Positions 36,918 to 46,499 are shown, numbered from the stretch's first letter. The stretch: 64,000 bases of DNA from Thiohalocapsa sp. (GCA_028277725.1 JANQFX010000060.1:41634-105633); one strand, 5' to 3'. Made by a program: numbers and translations. Notes: generated by a model from the letters alone, not told the origin.

Positions 36918-37895
36918 ATGCTCGAGAACTCATCCGCTATGGATCAACAATCAGCCGCATCCGCCTGGCAAACCAAGCTTGCCTGTCCCGTCTGCCGCGG
37001 TGTTCTGGTCCATGCCTCGGATGGCCTGGTCTGCACCAACGCAGTTTGTGGGTGCCGTTTTCCAACGGTCGACGGCGTACCGATTCTGATCAACGAGTCG
37101 AACAGTGTGTTCTCGACCGACGACTTCTTGGAGAAGCGTCAAACGACCTTCACGGAACTGAAGCCAGCCTCCGGTAACAGGAGGCCCGGTCTCCTAAGGC
37201 GCATCATCCCGTCCAATAGTCGCTCAGTCAGTCGCGGCAACGATGAGCGGTTCTGTCGTGATTACACCGACCCCGACCAGGTCGTGCTGGTCATCGGCGC
37301 CGGCGACAAGGGTTACTCAAGCGACGGGGGGGCGAATCTCGTGTACTCCGATGTGCACCTCGGCGAGGGCGTCGACCTGATCGCCGATGGCCATGACCTG
37401 CCATTCCAGGACGCCTCGATCGATGCCGTTCTGGCGGTGGCGGTGATGGAGCACGTCGCCGATCCCCAACGCTGCGCGGCGGAGGTTGCGCGCATACTCA
37501 AGCCCGGCGGGCGCGTGTACGCCGCAACACCTTTCATGCAGCAGGTGCACATGGGGCGCTATGACTTCACTCGGTTCACGCACCTCGGACATCGGCGCCT
37601 TTGGCGACGGTTCCGCGAGGTCGAGAGCGGGATCGCCTGCGGGCCCGGCATGGCGCTGGCATGGGCGTGGCAGTATTTCCTGCTCAGCTTCTCGGAGAAC
37701 CAGACCACGCGCAAGTATCTGCGTGCCTTCGCGAAACTGACCTCGTTTCCGTTGCCGTACCTCGATGAGTTCCTAAAGCACAAGCGCGGTGCCTATGATG
37801 CCGCGTCCGCCTTCTACTTCATCGGTGAAAAGGCGGACACCACTCGGACCGACCGCCAACTGATCAGTGAATACCGCGGCCTAGACAGTCCTTGA
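36918..37895 (+). CDS. SAM-dependent methyltransferase with N-terminal zinc ribbon
   Basis: A 325-aa protein. An N-terminal Trm112-like zinc ribbon (LACPVCRGVLVHASDGLVC, CGCRFPTVDGVPILI) is followed by a class I methyltransferase domain: VLVIGAGDKGY as motif I, DGHDLPFQDASIDAVLAVAV and MEHVADPQRCAAEVARILKP as motifs II-III, then a C-terminal helical part. This fusion is common in methyltransferases near glycan or lipid genes, but no such cluster is present here. The start is uncertain: ATG 36918 or 36939, neither with a good ribosome-binding site. Substrate unknown. Confidence 0.82.
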   Translation: MLENSSAMDQQSAASAWQTKLACPVCRGVLVHASDGLVCTNAVCGCRFPTVDGVPILINESNSVFSTDDFLEKRQTTFTELKPASGNRRPGLLRRIIPSNSRSVSRGNDERFCRDYTDPDQVVLVIGAGDKGYSSDGGANLVYSDVHLGEGVDLIADGHDLPFQDASIDAVLAVAVMEHVADPQRCAAEVARILKPGGRVYAATPFMQQVHMGRYDFTRFTHLGHRRLWRRFREVESGIACGPGMALAWAWQYFLLSFSENQTTRKYLRAFAKLTSFPLPYLDEFLKHKRGAYDAASAFYFIGEKADTTRTDRQLISEYRGLDSP

Positions 37896-37989
37896 CGCGG
37901 TCCCACGTGCGTCATGCGCGGGCGGCTCGATGCTGCGCTTGGCCATGGCGCAAGTGGTCGGGGTCCGGCAGCTGTGCCTGCTGAGAGGA

Positions 37990-38018
37990 TTGATAGATCC
38001 ACAAAATATCATTATATT
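37990..38018 (+). promoter_or_regulatory. Sigma-70 promoter of the RND operon
   Basis: TTGATA at 37990-37995, a 17-base spacer and TATATT at 38013-38018, in an AT-rich island that contrasts with its surroundings, 34 bases before the adaptor-gene ATG. Confidence 0.75.
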
Positions 38019-38031
38019 AGCAAAAACTAAT
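38016..38031 (+). promoter_or_regulatory. Candidate operator at the RND promoter
   Basis: ATTAG (38016-38020) and CTAAT (38027-38031) form an inverted repeat with 6-base spacer overlapping the -10 element and the likely transcription start. A repressor of the TetR or MarR type would fit, but none is encoded next to the operon. Confidence 0.4.
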
Positions 38032-38051
38032 TTAAAGGCGTGTGCCACATC

Positions 38052-39173
38052 ATGAACCACCTTCGACTCGACTCCCGGCTGCTGCCGGTACTGGGGCTCC
38101 TGCTCGTCCAGCCCGCCTTCGCGGCCGCCGACGACACCGGCCCGGAGACCTCGCCTGCGACGACCCTGGAGACCGCATCGGCCACGCTGTGCACGGTGCC
38201 GCGCGAGTACCGGCTCGACGGCATCGTCGAGGCCGTGAACCGCACCACCGTCTCTGCCCAGACCCAGGGCCAGGTGGAGCAGATCCTCTACGATGTCGAC
38301 GACTTCGTCGAGAAGGGAGATGTCCTTGCGCGCCTGCGCGACACCGAGCACCGCGCCCGCGTGGCTCAGGCCGCGGCGGAGCTCAAGTCCGCGACGGCCC
38401 AGCTCGACCGGGCGCGGGACGAGTACGAGCGCGTGGAGGGGCTGTTCGAGCGCAAGAGCGCCTCGGCCAGCGAAATGGACCGGGTGGAGGCCGAGCAGGC
38501 CGCCGCGGAGGCCCGTCTGGAGGCGGCGCAGGCGGCGCTGGAGCAGGCCCAGGAGCAGCTCGGCTACACCGTCATCCGTGCGCCCTATTCCGGCATCGTC
38601 ACCAACCGGCATGTGGAGCAGGGCGAGATCGCCAGCCCCGGTCAACCGGTGATGAGCGGCATCTCGCTGGAGGAACTGCGGGTCATCGTGGACGTGCCGC
38701 AGAGCGTGATTCCGGCGGTGCGTGAGATCGGCGAGGTCAATGTCTATCTGCCCGATGGCCAGGTCGTGCAGCCGCATCGGATCACGGTCTTCCCGTTCGC
38801 GGATATGGGCTCCAACACCTTCAAGGTGCGGCTCGGGCTCGCCGAACAGATGACCGACCTGTTCCCCGGCATGTTCGTGAAGACGAGCTTCGTCACCGGT
38901 GAGAAGCAGGAACTGACCGTCCCGAAGCAGGCGGTCGTGTACCGCTCGGAGGTCACCGGCGTCTATGTGGTCGAGGACGACGGCGACGTGCGCCTGCGTC
39001 AGGTCCGCGTCGGGCGCGAGCTGGGCGACGACCAGGTGGTGCTGTCCGGCCTCACCGAGGGCGAGGCGGTGGCCTTGGACCCCATCGCCGCCGGCGTCGC
39101 GCTGAAGACCCAGACTCGGGAGAAGATGAAGGCCGGGGCCGACGCTCGGGGGCAGGGTGGTCACGATGGCTGA
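38052..39173 (+). CDS. RND efflux periplasmic adaptor (membrane fusion protein)
   Basis: A 373-aa adaptor linking an inner-membrane RND pump to an outer-membrane channel. Signal peptide (LLPVLGLLLVQPAFAAADD), biotinyl-lipoyl half motifs (VNRTTVSAQTQGQVEQI, GYTVIRAPYSGIVTNRHVEQGEI) either side of an alpha-helical hairpin (about residues 100-165), beta-barrel and membrane-proximal domains (KQAVVYRSEVTGVYVVEDDG). ATG 38052 was chosen. The 3' end overlaps the pump gene by 8 bases. No outer-membrane factor gene is adjacent. Confidence 0.93.
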   Translation: MNHLRLDSRLLPVLGLLLVQPAFAAADDTGPETSPATTLETASATLCTVPREYRLDGIVEAVNRTTVSAQTQGQVEQILYDVDDFVEKGDVLARLRDTEHRARVAQAAAELKSATAQLDRARDEYERVEGLFERKSASASEMDRVEAEQAAAEARLEAAQAALEQAQEQLGYTVIRAPYSGIVTNRHVEQGEIASPGQPVMSGISLEELRVIVDVPQSVIPAVREIGEVNVYLPDGQVVQPHRITVFPFADMGSNTFKVRLGLAEQMTDLFPGMFVKTSFVTGEKQELTVPKQAVVYRSEVTGVYVVEDDGDVRLRQVRVGRELGDDQVVLSGLTEGEAVALDPIAAGVALKTQTREKMKAGADARGQGGHDG

Positions 39174-42100
39174 GTCTGTCCAACCCACCGGCGGCTCGGC
39201 CAATGGCTCGGGCGGTGATGCGGCCAACGCCGCGCTCGACAACCCCCAAGGCGTCCGCCTCGGCCTGTCCGGGCGCATTGCGCAGACCTTCCAGAACACC
39301 GAGATCACGCCGCTGCTGGCCATCGTGGGCCTGCTGCTCGGGCTGTTCGCGATCCTGGTCACGCCGCGCGAGGAAGAGCCGCAGATCAATGTCACCTTCG
39401 CCGACGTGTTTATCCCCTTTCCGGGCGCGTCGGCCACCGAAGTGGAGCACCTGATCGCCGGCCCCGCGGAGCAGGTCCTCTCCGAGATCAAGGGCGTCAA
39501 GCACATCTACAGCGTCTCCAGGCCCGGCATGGCCGTGGTCACGGTGCGCTTCAAGGTCGGTGAGGACCGCACCGATGCCATCGTGCGGCTGCACAGCAAG
39601 ATCATGTCCAACGAGGACTGGCTGCCGCCGAACCTCGGCGTCGGCCGGCCCATCATCAAGCCCAAGGGCATCGACGACGTGCCCATCCTCACGGCAACGC
39701 TCTGGTCCAAGGACATGGACATCGGCGCCTTTGAGCTCGGCAAGGTGGCGCACGCGCTGGAGCAGGAGATCAAGCGCGTCGACGGCACCCGCGACGTCTA
39801 CACCGTCGGCGTGCCGGAGCAGGTGGTGCGCGTGGTGCTCGACCCGCAGGCGCTCGCCGCCCATGGCATCGATCTCACCGATCTGCGCCGCGCGTTGCAG
39901 GCGAGCAACAGCATCCGCGACGACATCGGCATCGTCGCCAACAACACTGAGATCCTGGTCCAGGCCGGGACCCTGCTGACCGAGCCCGGGGAGATCGGCG
40001 AGCTGGTGGTCGGCCTGCACGGCGGGCGGCCGGTGTACCTGCGCGACGTCGCCGACGTGCGCCGCGGGGCGGAGGAACCCGAGACCTATGTCTGGATGGG
40101 CATGGGCGCCGGCTATCCGCCGAAGCTCGCCAAGATGGAGCAGGCGGCCGCCCAGGGAGAGACACTGGAGTGCAAGCTCGCCATGGGCTGCGCGACGCCT
40201 GCGGTGACCATCGCCGTGGCCAAGAAGGAGGGCGAGAACGCGGTCGACATCGCCGAGCGCGTGGTGGAGCGCTTCGGTCAGCTCGAGGGCACCTTCATCC
40301 CCGATGGCGTCGAGGTCAGCATCACACGCAACTATGGCGAGACCGCCGACACCAAGGCCAAGAAGCTCATCACCAAGCTCGCCTTCGCCACCGGCTCGGT
40401 GATCCTGCTGGTGCTCTTCGCCATCGGCTGGCGCGAGTCCGTCATCGTCGGTGTCGCGGTCATCGTCACGCTGTTGCTGACCCTGTTTGCGAGCTGGGCC
40501 TACGGCTTCACGTTGAATCGTGTGTCGCTGTTCGCGCTCATCTTCTCCATCGGCATCCTGGTGGACGACGCCATCGTCGTGGTGGAGAACATCCATCGGC
40601 ACATGGCCCTGTGGCCGCGCCGCAAGATGCTGGAGCTGATGCCAGGTGCCGTGGACGAGGTCGGCAGCCCGACCATCCTGGCCACCTTCACGGTCATCGC
40701 GGCACTCCTGCCCATGGCCTTCGTCACGGGACTCATGGGCCCGTACATGAGCCCCATCCCCATCAACGCCTCCATGGGCATGCTGATCTCTCTGGTGGTG
40801 GCCTTCGTATTCACCCCCTGGATGAGCAACTTCATGCTCGGCCGGCGCCACGACGCGGCGGCGGTCTCGGGCGAGGGTCATGCCCACCAGGATCAGGGCG
40901 GCGACGGCTTCCTGCGCCGGCTGTTCAATGCGCTCATCGGGCCATTCCTGGCCGGCAAGCGCAGCATGCTCAACCGCTGGTTGCTGCTGGCGGGCATCCT
41001 GGTGCTGATCGCGGGCTCCATGCTGCTCGCGGTCAACAAGTTCGTGATCCTGAAAATGCTCCCTTTCGACAACAAGAGCGAGTTCCAGGTTGTGCTGGAC
41101 ATGCCGGAGGGGAGCAGCCTGGAGCAGACCGCGCGCGTCCTGGCGGAGATGGGTGACTACCTGAGCTCGGTGCCGGAGGTGTCGGATTATCAGGTGTACG
41201 TCGGCACCGCCGCGCCCATCAACTTCAACGGCCTGGTGCGCCAGTACTATTTGCGCGAAGGGCCGCACCTGGGCGACATCCAGGTCAACCTGGTGGACAA
41301 GCACCACCGCGACGACAAGAGCCACAAGATCGCGGTCGATCTGCGTGAACCGCTGCAGGCCATCGCCGAGCAGTACGACGGCAACGCCAAGATCGTCGAG
41401 ATCCCGCCCGGTCCGCCGGTGCTCTCGCCCCTGGTGGCGGAGGTCTACGGCATCGACTACGACGGCCAGATCGACATCGCCAAGCAGGTGCGCGCCGTGT
41501 TCGGCGAGACGGCGGATATCGTCGACATCGACGACTCCGTCGAGGTGCCGTCGGACAAGGTCCTGGTGATGGTCGATCGCGCCAAGGCGGCGCGCCTCGG
41601 CGTCGAGCAGGCCGCCGTGGCCCAGGCCCTGGCGACGGTACTCGACGGCGAGGACATGAGCTTCCTGCACGGGGCCAACGTCAAGTATGCCGTACCCATT
41701 CGCGTGGAGTACGACGCCGCCGATAAGGCCGACCTGGACCAGGTGCTGGCGCTGCGGGTGCGCTCCATGGGCGGGCAGCTAGTGCCCCTGTCGGAGATCG
41801 TCGAGGTGGTCGAGACCACCCGCGAGCACAGCATCTATCACAAGGATCTGCTGCCCGTGGTCTATGTCACCGGCGACATGGCCGGCAAGACCGATAGCCC
41901 GCTCTACGGCCTGTTCGGCATCGCCTCCCAGCTCACCGACAAGCTGGGCCTGACGCAGTGGACCATGCAGCCACCGGAGAACCCCTACGAGTTCAGCGTC
42001 AAGTGGGACGGCGAGTGGCAGATCACCTATGAGACCTTCCGTGACATGGGGCTAGCCTATGGCGTCGGGCTGATCCTGATCTACCTCCTGGTGGTCGCAC

Positions 42101-42540
42101 AATTCCGCAGCTACATCGTGCCGCTGGTGATCATGGCGCCGATCCCGCTTACCATCATCGGTATCATGCCCGGGCATGTGCTGCTGCACGCGCAGTTCAC
42201 CGCCACCAGCATGATCGGCATGATTGCGCTCGCCGGCATCATCGTGCGCAACTCCATCCTGTTGGTGGACTTCATCAACCAGCAGGTGCGCGCCGGCAGC
42301 AGCCTGGAACAGGCCGTGGTGGACTCCGCCATCGTCCGCGCCAAGCCCATTGCGCTCACCGCCGTCGCCGCCATGGCGGGCGCGGTGTTCATCCTGGACG
42401 ACCCGATCTTCTCCGGACTCGCCGTCTCGCTGCTGTTTGGTCTGTTCGTCTCCACCGTGCTGACGCTGGTGGTGATCCCCGTGGTCTATTACGGGGTGAT
42501 GAGGAAGCGCGTGGAATGGATAAGGACGGCGACCGGCTGA
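39166..42540 (+). CDS. RND efflux transporter permease
   Basis: A 1,124-aa inner-membrane proton-driven exporter of the AcrB superfamily with twelve membrane helices and two large periplasmic loops. TM4 carries the proton-relay pair in GILVDDAIVVVENIHRHM. The TM10 position occupied by Lys in AcrB is Arg here (GIIVRNSILLVDF). An N-terminal hydrophilic extension of about 40 residues precedes TM1, and the first periplasmic loop contains an insertion with two cysteines (LECKLAMGCATPAV) just before the conserved TIAVAKKEGENAVDIA block. These features resemble a less-studied HAE1-like branch; substrate unknown. Confidence 0.93.
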   Translation: MAESVQPTGGSANGSGGDAANAALDNPQGVRLGLSGRIAQTFQNTEITPLLAIVGLLLGLFAILVTPREEEPQINVTFADVFIPFPGASATEVEHLIAGPAEQVLSEIKGVKHIYSVSRPGMAVVTVRFKVGEDRTDAIVRLHSKIMSNEDWLPPNLGVGRPIIKPKGIDDVPILTATLWSKDMDIGAFELGKVAHALEQEIKRVDGTRDVYTVGVPEQVVRVVLDPQALAAHGIDLTDLRRALQASNSIRDDIGIVANNTEILVQAGTLLTEPGEIGELVVGLHGGRPVYLRDVADVRRGAEEPETYVWMGMGAGYPPKLAKMEQAAAQGETLECKLAMGCATPAVTIAVAKKEGENAVDIAERVVERFGQLEGTFIPDGVEVSITRNYGETADTKAKKLITKLAFATGSVILLVLFAIGWRESVIVGVAVIVTLLLTLFASWAYGFTLNRVSLFALIFSIGILVDDAIVVVENIHRHMALWPRRKMLELMPGAVDEVGSPTILATFTVIAALLPMAFVTGLMGPYMSPIPINASMGMLISLVVAFVFTPWMSNFMLGRRHDAAAVSGEGHAHQDQGGDGFLRRLFNALIGPFLAGKRSMLNRWLLLAGILVLIAGSMLLAVNKFVILKMLPFDNKSEFQVVLDMPEGSSLEQTARVLAEMGDYLSSVPEVSDYQVYVGTAAPINFNGLVRQYYLREGPHLGDIQVNLVDKHHRDDKSHKIAVDLREPLQAIAEQYDGNAKIVEIPPGPPVLSPLVAEVYGIDYDGQIDIAKQVRAVFGETADIVDIDDSVEVPSDKVLVMVDRAKAARLGVEQAAVAQALATVLDGEDMSFLHGANVKYAVPIRVEYDAADKADLDQVLALRVRSMGGQLVPLSEIVEVVETTREHSIYHKDLLPVVYVTGDMAGKTDSPLYGLFGIASQLTDKLGLTQWTMQPPENPYEFSVKWDGEWQITYETFRDMGLAYGVGLILIYLLVVAQFRSYIVPLVIMAPIPLTIIGIMPGHVLLHAQFTATSMIGMIALAGIIVRNSILLVDFINQQVRAGSSLEQAVVDSAIVRAKPIALTAVAAMAGAVFILDDPIFSGLAVSLLFGLFVSTVLTLVVIPVVYYGVMRKRVEWIRTATG

Positions 42541-42559
42541 GGGACGGGCATCACCTATA

Positions 42560-42579
42560 GGTGCGGGTCGTACCGCACC
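42560..42579 (+). terminator. Hairpin after the RND operon
   Basis: GGTGCGG (42560-42566), loop GTCGTA, CCGCACC (42573-42579): a 7-bp perfect stem 20 bases after the permease stop. A 10-bp palindrome ACCTATAGGT overlaps its start. No T-tract follows, so termination is uncertain. Confidence 0.4.
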
Positions 42580-42599
42580 GCATCCTAGGCACGACAGTT

Positions 42600-42720
42600 T
42601 CCACGTCCAGCAGGTCAGCGAGATCCAGGTGGGTCAGCAGCCGTTGGAGTTCATCCTGGCCGTGCCCGCACGCCACGACGGCCACTTCAACCTAGAAACG
42701 GTAGTTGGACGGCCTCCAAG
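42600..42720 (+). pseudogene. Possible transposase-like remnant containing dispersed element copy C
   Basis: A plus-strand frame reads VGQQPLEFILAVPARHDGHF around 42632-42690, which has the look of a transposase fragment (a strand followed by an AR-rich turn) but is too short to assign. The dispersed element copy C (42688-42713, core GTAGTTGGACGG) follows directly. The rest of the 526-base gap to the FecR gene has no convincing gene. Treat as a guess. Confidence 0.2.
42688..42713 (+). repeat. Dispersed intergenic element, copy C
   Basis: Shares 19 of 26 bases with copy A (6837-6862), including an uninterrupted 12-base GTAGTTGGACGG core. Beyond the 26 bases the similarity to copy A continues patchily through AAGGTGCGTTCCGC versus AGGGTGCGCCCCGC. 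Confidence 0.4.
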
Positions 42721-42924
42721 GTGCGTTCCGCGTGGTGTCCAGCAAGGCACAACGAGGTGGAACAGCCATCTATTCCAACGAGTTGTAACGAAGCTGGGCG
42801 CCGCGCGGGGCGTGCATTGTCGGCGCTGAAGCTGGTGAATGCTGCTCAGGTTCGTTGTCGTGCAGCGGGCGCGCAGGTTGTTGCGTCTACGCGGCAGGAA
42901 TTGGTGAGAACCGACCGTTCTCGT

Positions 42925-42953
42925 TTGAGGATCGGGCGTTGTCAGCTTAGACT
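42925..42953 (+). promoter_or_regulatory. Candidate promoter of the FecR-TPR-barrel gene
   Basis: TTGAGG at 42925-42930, 17-base spacer, TAGACT at 42948-42953, giving a leader of roughly 105 bases before the ATG at 43067. Match is moderate (4 of 6 in each box). Confidence 0.35.
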
Positions 42954-43066
42954 CGGGCAGTGACAGCCGTGTAGCCACAAGTCTAGAACGATTTGTGAAG
43001 CAAACCCGTTGCGATTGCGGTGTCTACACAGCTCAATGTCTCGCGCGATCCGCACCGGAAACGTCC

Positions 43067-46000
43067 ATGCTTCGAAGGCTCCCCGATCGTCTGTTTGTCT
43101 TTTTGTTTCTCTGCGCTTCGTGCGTCTCGGTAGTGCCAAGCGCCCTCGCCTCCGAGCACTGCGATGAGGCCCGGGCGGTTGCGCGGGTCGTTTCTTTTCA
43201 GGCCGATGTCACTGTGGACGGGCAATCGGTTCCTTTGGGGGCGCCGATCTGTACCGGGATGGTGCTCCGGACAGGCCCGCTGAGCCGCGCCGGCGTCATG
43301 TTACTGGAGGGTGAGACGGTCCTTCGGGTGCATGAGAACTCCGAGATGAGTTTCCAGCCGAAACAGAACCAGCGCTGGTACCTCAACCTGCCGAAAGGCT
43401 TGTTGTATCTGTTCAGCCGTGTTCCGGAGTCCTTGGAGGTCGAAACACCTTACGTCAACGGAGGTATCGAGGGGACGGAGTTCCTCGTCTATGCGGGGGC
43501 GGACGAGTCCAGGATTACCGTTCTGGAAGGGGTGGTCTCCGCCAGCAACGCATTCGGTCAAGAAACCGTGCGGGGTGGCGAGAGCGTGACCGCGTCCAGG
43601 GGCACCGCGCCGCGAATGGCTCTGACCATTCGCCCCGTCGACGCGGTGCAATGGACCATCTATTTTCCGCCGACGCTACCGGAGAACGCCCCCGAAGAAG
43701 TCGCCCTTGCGGCCCGTCTGCTGGCGGCGGGGCGGGTGGATGAGGCAATCCGTCAGCTTGAAGCATATCCATCGGACGCATCGGCCCTGTCGGTCAGGAC
43801 CATCGCCGCGGTGATGCTGAACGACCCGGAGCAAGCGCTTCGGTTCGCGGCGTCCGCCGTGGAGCTGGAGCCGAACTCGGTCGCGGCGCGCATCGCATAC
43901 TCTTACGCGCTGCAGGCCAGCTTCGATCTGCCGGGTGCGCTCGAACAGGCCGAGCTCGCGGTCGATCGTTCGCAGGACGATGGGCTCGCCTACGCCCGTC
44001 TTGCCGAGCTCCAACTGGCCAACGGTCTCTTACGTGCCGCGCGTGTCTCCGCAGAGGAAGCGCAGCGCCTGGCTCCGGATAATGCGCTGGCGATGACAAT
44101 GAAGGGGTACGTGCTTCTGTCCTCGTTCAGGGCGCGTGCAGCCGCGAGTGCCTTCGAGGGTGCGCTGGGGCTGCAGTCGGAGGACCCGCTCCCCAGGCTC
44201 GGTCTGGCCCTAGCGCAGATAAGGCTAGGGCATCTCTCCGAGGGACGACAACAGATGGAGATCGCCGTCGCCCATGACCCCGCGAACTCCCTGCTCAGGA
44301 GCTATCTGGGCAAGGCCTATTTCGAAGAGAACCGCTTTCCGCGTGCCGCTGTCCAGTACGATATCGCGAAGCGGCTCGATCCCAAGGATCCGACGCCGTG
44401 GTACTACGGTGCATTCCTGCTGCAGAGCGAGAACCGTCCCATCCCCGCCCTGCGCAGTCTGCAAACATCGGTGGAGTTGAACGATAACCGGGCGGTGTAC
44501 CGCTCTCGCTTCCTACTCGACCAGGACTTGGCCTCGCGCGGAGCTAGCGTGGGTGCGATCTATCAAAGCCTCGGGTTCCCGCGGTTGGCGGAATTGGAAG
44601 CGTGGAAATCACTCAGCATCAATCCGGCCAATTCGTCGGCGCATCAGCTGCTGGGTGACAGCTATTCTGTGCTGGAACGTCGAGACATTGCGCGGGACAG
44701 CGAGCTGCTTCAAGCGCAGCTTCTACAAACGGTCAACACAACCCCGGTCAGTCCACGGTTGGCGACCGACGGTCTTCGCATTCTGGACGACTTGGGGCTT
44801 TCAGGTGCCGGTCTCAGCGATTACAGCATGTTGTTCGACGCCGACGGCGTCAATCTGCAGCTGAGCGGGCTTGTGGGCTCGCAAGGTACCCTCGCAGGAT
44901 CGGCGATCGCCTACGGTGCATACGGACCTTTGTCGTTCAGTACCGGCCTCATGAACTATGAGACCGACGGGTTTCAACCCAACACTCGCCAAACAGACGA
45001 ATTCAGGAATCTCTACCTTCAATATAGCCCGGCGCCCTCTACCACATTCATTACGGATCTGCGAATCACCAACCAGGACGCCCAGGCGCAGCGCATCTAT
45101 GCGGATCTTGAACTCGCCCCCCTGGGGGTGGAAGACAACATCGAGCAGAAGTCTGCCCGCTTCAGCTTCCGCCACCACCTCGCGCCGGGCAATACCGTGC
45201 TTGCGAGCTACGCGCGGCAGTGGGCAGAGACGAGTTTGTATCTTCCGCCGGAACCCGGCTACCCTGTAGATTTTAGTATCGTGGACAAAGGCCGCATCGA
45301 CTCCGGCGAGGTCCAGTACCTCTTGTCCGTCGCCCCGACATGGAATCTGACCCTAGGCGCGCGGCAGTCTCAGCAGGAGATAGATGGGACGCTCGCGATC
45401 GCTGGGGTGGAATCACTGCTCGAGACGATTTCCGAGGAAGGTCGAGCAGCCTATGTCTATGGCAATTTGAACCTGCCGAAGACGGTTCGATGGACGCTCG
45501 GTGTCAGCGCGGATGAAGTCGACGCGCTTGCGGGCAAACGTTCCACGGTCAATCCGAAGCTCGGCGTCGCCTGGGAGGCGACGGCGAGCACGCTTCTGCG
45601 AGCAGCAGCCTTTAGGACACTGCAACCGCTCTTCATCGGCGGGCAGTCACTGGAGCCCACACAGGTCGCCGGGTTCAACCAGTTCTTTGATGGGTTCAAC
45701 GGGGAAGACGCCTGGAATTATGGTGTCGGTCTGGATCAGCAGTTCTCGAATGGACTCTTCGGAGGTTTGGAACTTGCCCGTCGGGAAATCAAGATCCCCG
45801 CCTCGACCTTCATGGAGGATGACTGGGAGCCTCGGGACCGCGAAAAGCTCCTACGGGCGTACCTCTATGCGATTGTCACGGACGACTGGGCGCTCAGCGC
45901 GGACTACGCCTTCAGTCGTTACGATCGTCCGAAGGACATGCTTGAGCAGTTCACTCGGTTCTCTACCCACTATCTTCCATTAGAGGCCCGATACAGCGGT

Positions 46001-46291
46001 TCGGATGGTATTGACGCTCGGCTGCGCGGCACCTTCGTGCATCAGAACTATCGCTATGAGGGTTTCGACGACTACGGGGTTTGGGGTGACCAAGAAGACA
46101 ACGAGCACTTCTGGGTATTCGACGTCTTCTTCGGTTATCGGTTGCCCAAGCGGATGGGCATAGTCGGAATGGAGGTCCGAAACCTCACCGATGAGAGGAT
46201 CAACTACCGAACACTCGACCGCGCGACGTCGATCCTGGCGGAAGAACGTCAGGTGCTGTTCGTCACGCGCTTCAACCTCGGTACGCGTTAG
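43067..46291 (+). CDS. FecR domain - TPR - outer-membrane beta-barrel fusion protein
   Basis: A 1,074-aa envelope protein. Signal peptide (MLRRLPDRLFVFLFLCASC, cleavage after SALA). FecR-like domain at about residues 35-175: RVVSFQADVTVDGQSVPLGA, TGPLSRAGVMLLEGETVLRV, NGGIEGTEFLVYAG. Tetratricopeptide repeats at about 205-540 (AEEAQRLAPDNALAMTMKGY, AVAHDPANSLLRSYLGKAY). C-terminal barrel at about 580-1074 with alternating strands; the last strands (EVRNLTDERINYRTLD, VLFVTRFNLGTR) resemble a TonB-dependent receptor, but there is no TonB box or plug domain. It should sit in the outer membrane with FecR and TPR parts in the periplasm. Neighbours are two small homologous peptides and a CHASE2 cyclase. 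Role unknown; envelope sensing or peptide passage are hypotheses. Confidence 0.85.
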   Translation: MLRRLPDRLFVFLFLCASCVSVVPSALASEHCDEARAVARVVSFQADVTVDGQSVPLGAPICTGMVLRTGPLSRAGVMLLEGETVLRVHENSEMSFQPKQNQRWYLNLPKGLLYLFSRVPESLEVETPYVNGGIEGTEFLVYAGADESRITVLEGVVSASNAFGQETVRGGESVTASRGTAPRMALTIRPVDAVQWTIYFPPTLPENAPEEVALAARLLAAGRVDEAIRQLEAYPSDASALSVRTIAAVMLNDPEQALRFAASAVELEPNSVAARIAYSYALQASFDLPGALEQAELAVDRSQDDGLAYARLAELQLANGLLRAARVSAEEAQRLAPDNALAMTMKGYVLLSSFRARAAASAFEGALGLQSEDPLPRLGLALAQIRLGHLSEGRQQMEIAVAHDPANSLLRSYLGKAYFEENRFPRAAVQYDIAKRLDPKDPTPWYYGAFLLQSENRPIPALRSLQTSVELNDNRAVYRSRFLLDQDLASRGASVGAIYQSLGFPRLAELEAWKSLSINPANSSAHQLLGDSYSVLERRDIARDSELLQAQLLQTVNTTPVSPRLATDGLRILDDLGLSGAGLSDYSMLFDADGVNLQLSGLVGSQGTLAGSAIAYGAYGPLSFSTGLMNYETDGFQPNTRQTDEFRNLYLQYSPAPSTTFITDLRITNQDAQAQRIYADLELAPLGVEDNIEQKSARFSFRHHLAPGNTVLASYARQWAETSLYLPPEPGYPVDFSIVDKGRIDSGEVQYLLSVAPTWNLTLGARQSQQEIDGTLAIAGVESLLETISEEGRAAYVYGNLNLPKTVRWTLGVSADEVDALAGKRSTVNPKLGVAWEATASTLLRAAAFRTLQPLFIGGQSLEPTQVAGFNQFFDGFNGEDAWNYGVGLDQQFSNGLFGGLELARREIKIPASTFMEDDWEPRDREKLLRAYLYAIVTDDWALSADYAFSRYDRPKDMLEQFTRFSTHYLPLEARYSGSDGIDARLRGTFVHQNYRYEGFDDYGVWGDQEDNEHFWVFDVFFGYRLPKRMGIVGMEVRNLTDERINYRTLDRATSILAEERQVLFVTRFNLGTR

Positions 46292-46313
46292 GGACGCTGT
46301 CGGCCTGACCTTA

Positions 46314-46329
46314 GGTCCTGATCAGGACC
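46314..46329 (+). terminator. 16-bp perfect palindrome after the barrel gene
   Basis: GGTCCTGATCAGGACC, 22 bases after the stop codon. As RNA it could fold only with a minimal loop and no T-tract follows, so it may equally be a protein-binding site upstream of the small genes. Confidence 0.4.
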
Positions 46330-46499
46330 GACCAGCCCTGCCGACGCCACCCCAGACTGCTGGGGCACGCCCATGGTCCACGAGTCGCCTGGCGCAGCAT
46401 CCTTCGGGGCGTCGGCGTCATCGTTCGCATCGATAGAAATGCCAGTGGATAGGTGTTGCTTCCGATTGCGAATGTGGTTGCTCGTATTGTAGAAACGAA

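Noticed and set aside
39052..41670. 872-codon open frame antisense to the RND permease
   Set aside because: His/Asp/Arg-rich composition typical of antisense shadows in high-GC genes; no motif or ribosome-binding site, and the sense strand is an unmistakable RND transporter.
42634..42978. 114-codon minus-strand frame between the RND operon and the FecR gene
   Set aside because: Arg/Thr/Pro-rich, no ribosome-binding site, no motif; more likely non-coding DNA with repeat remnants.
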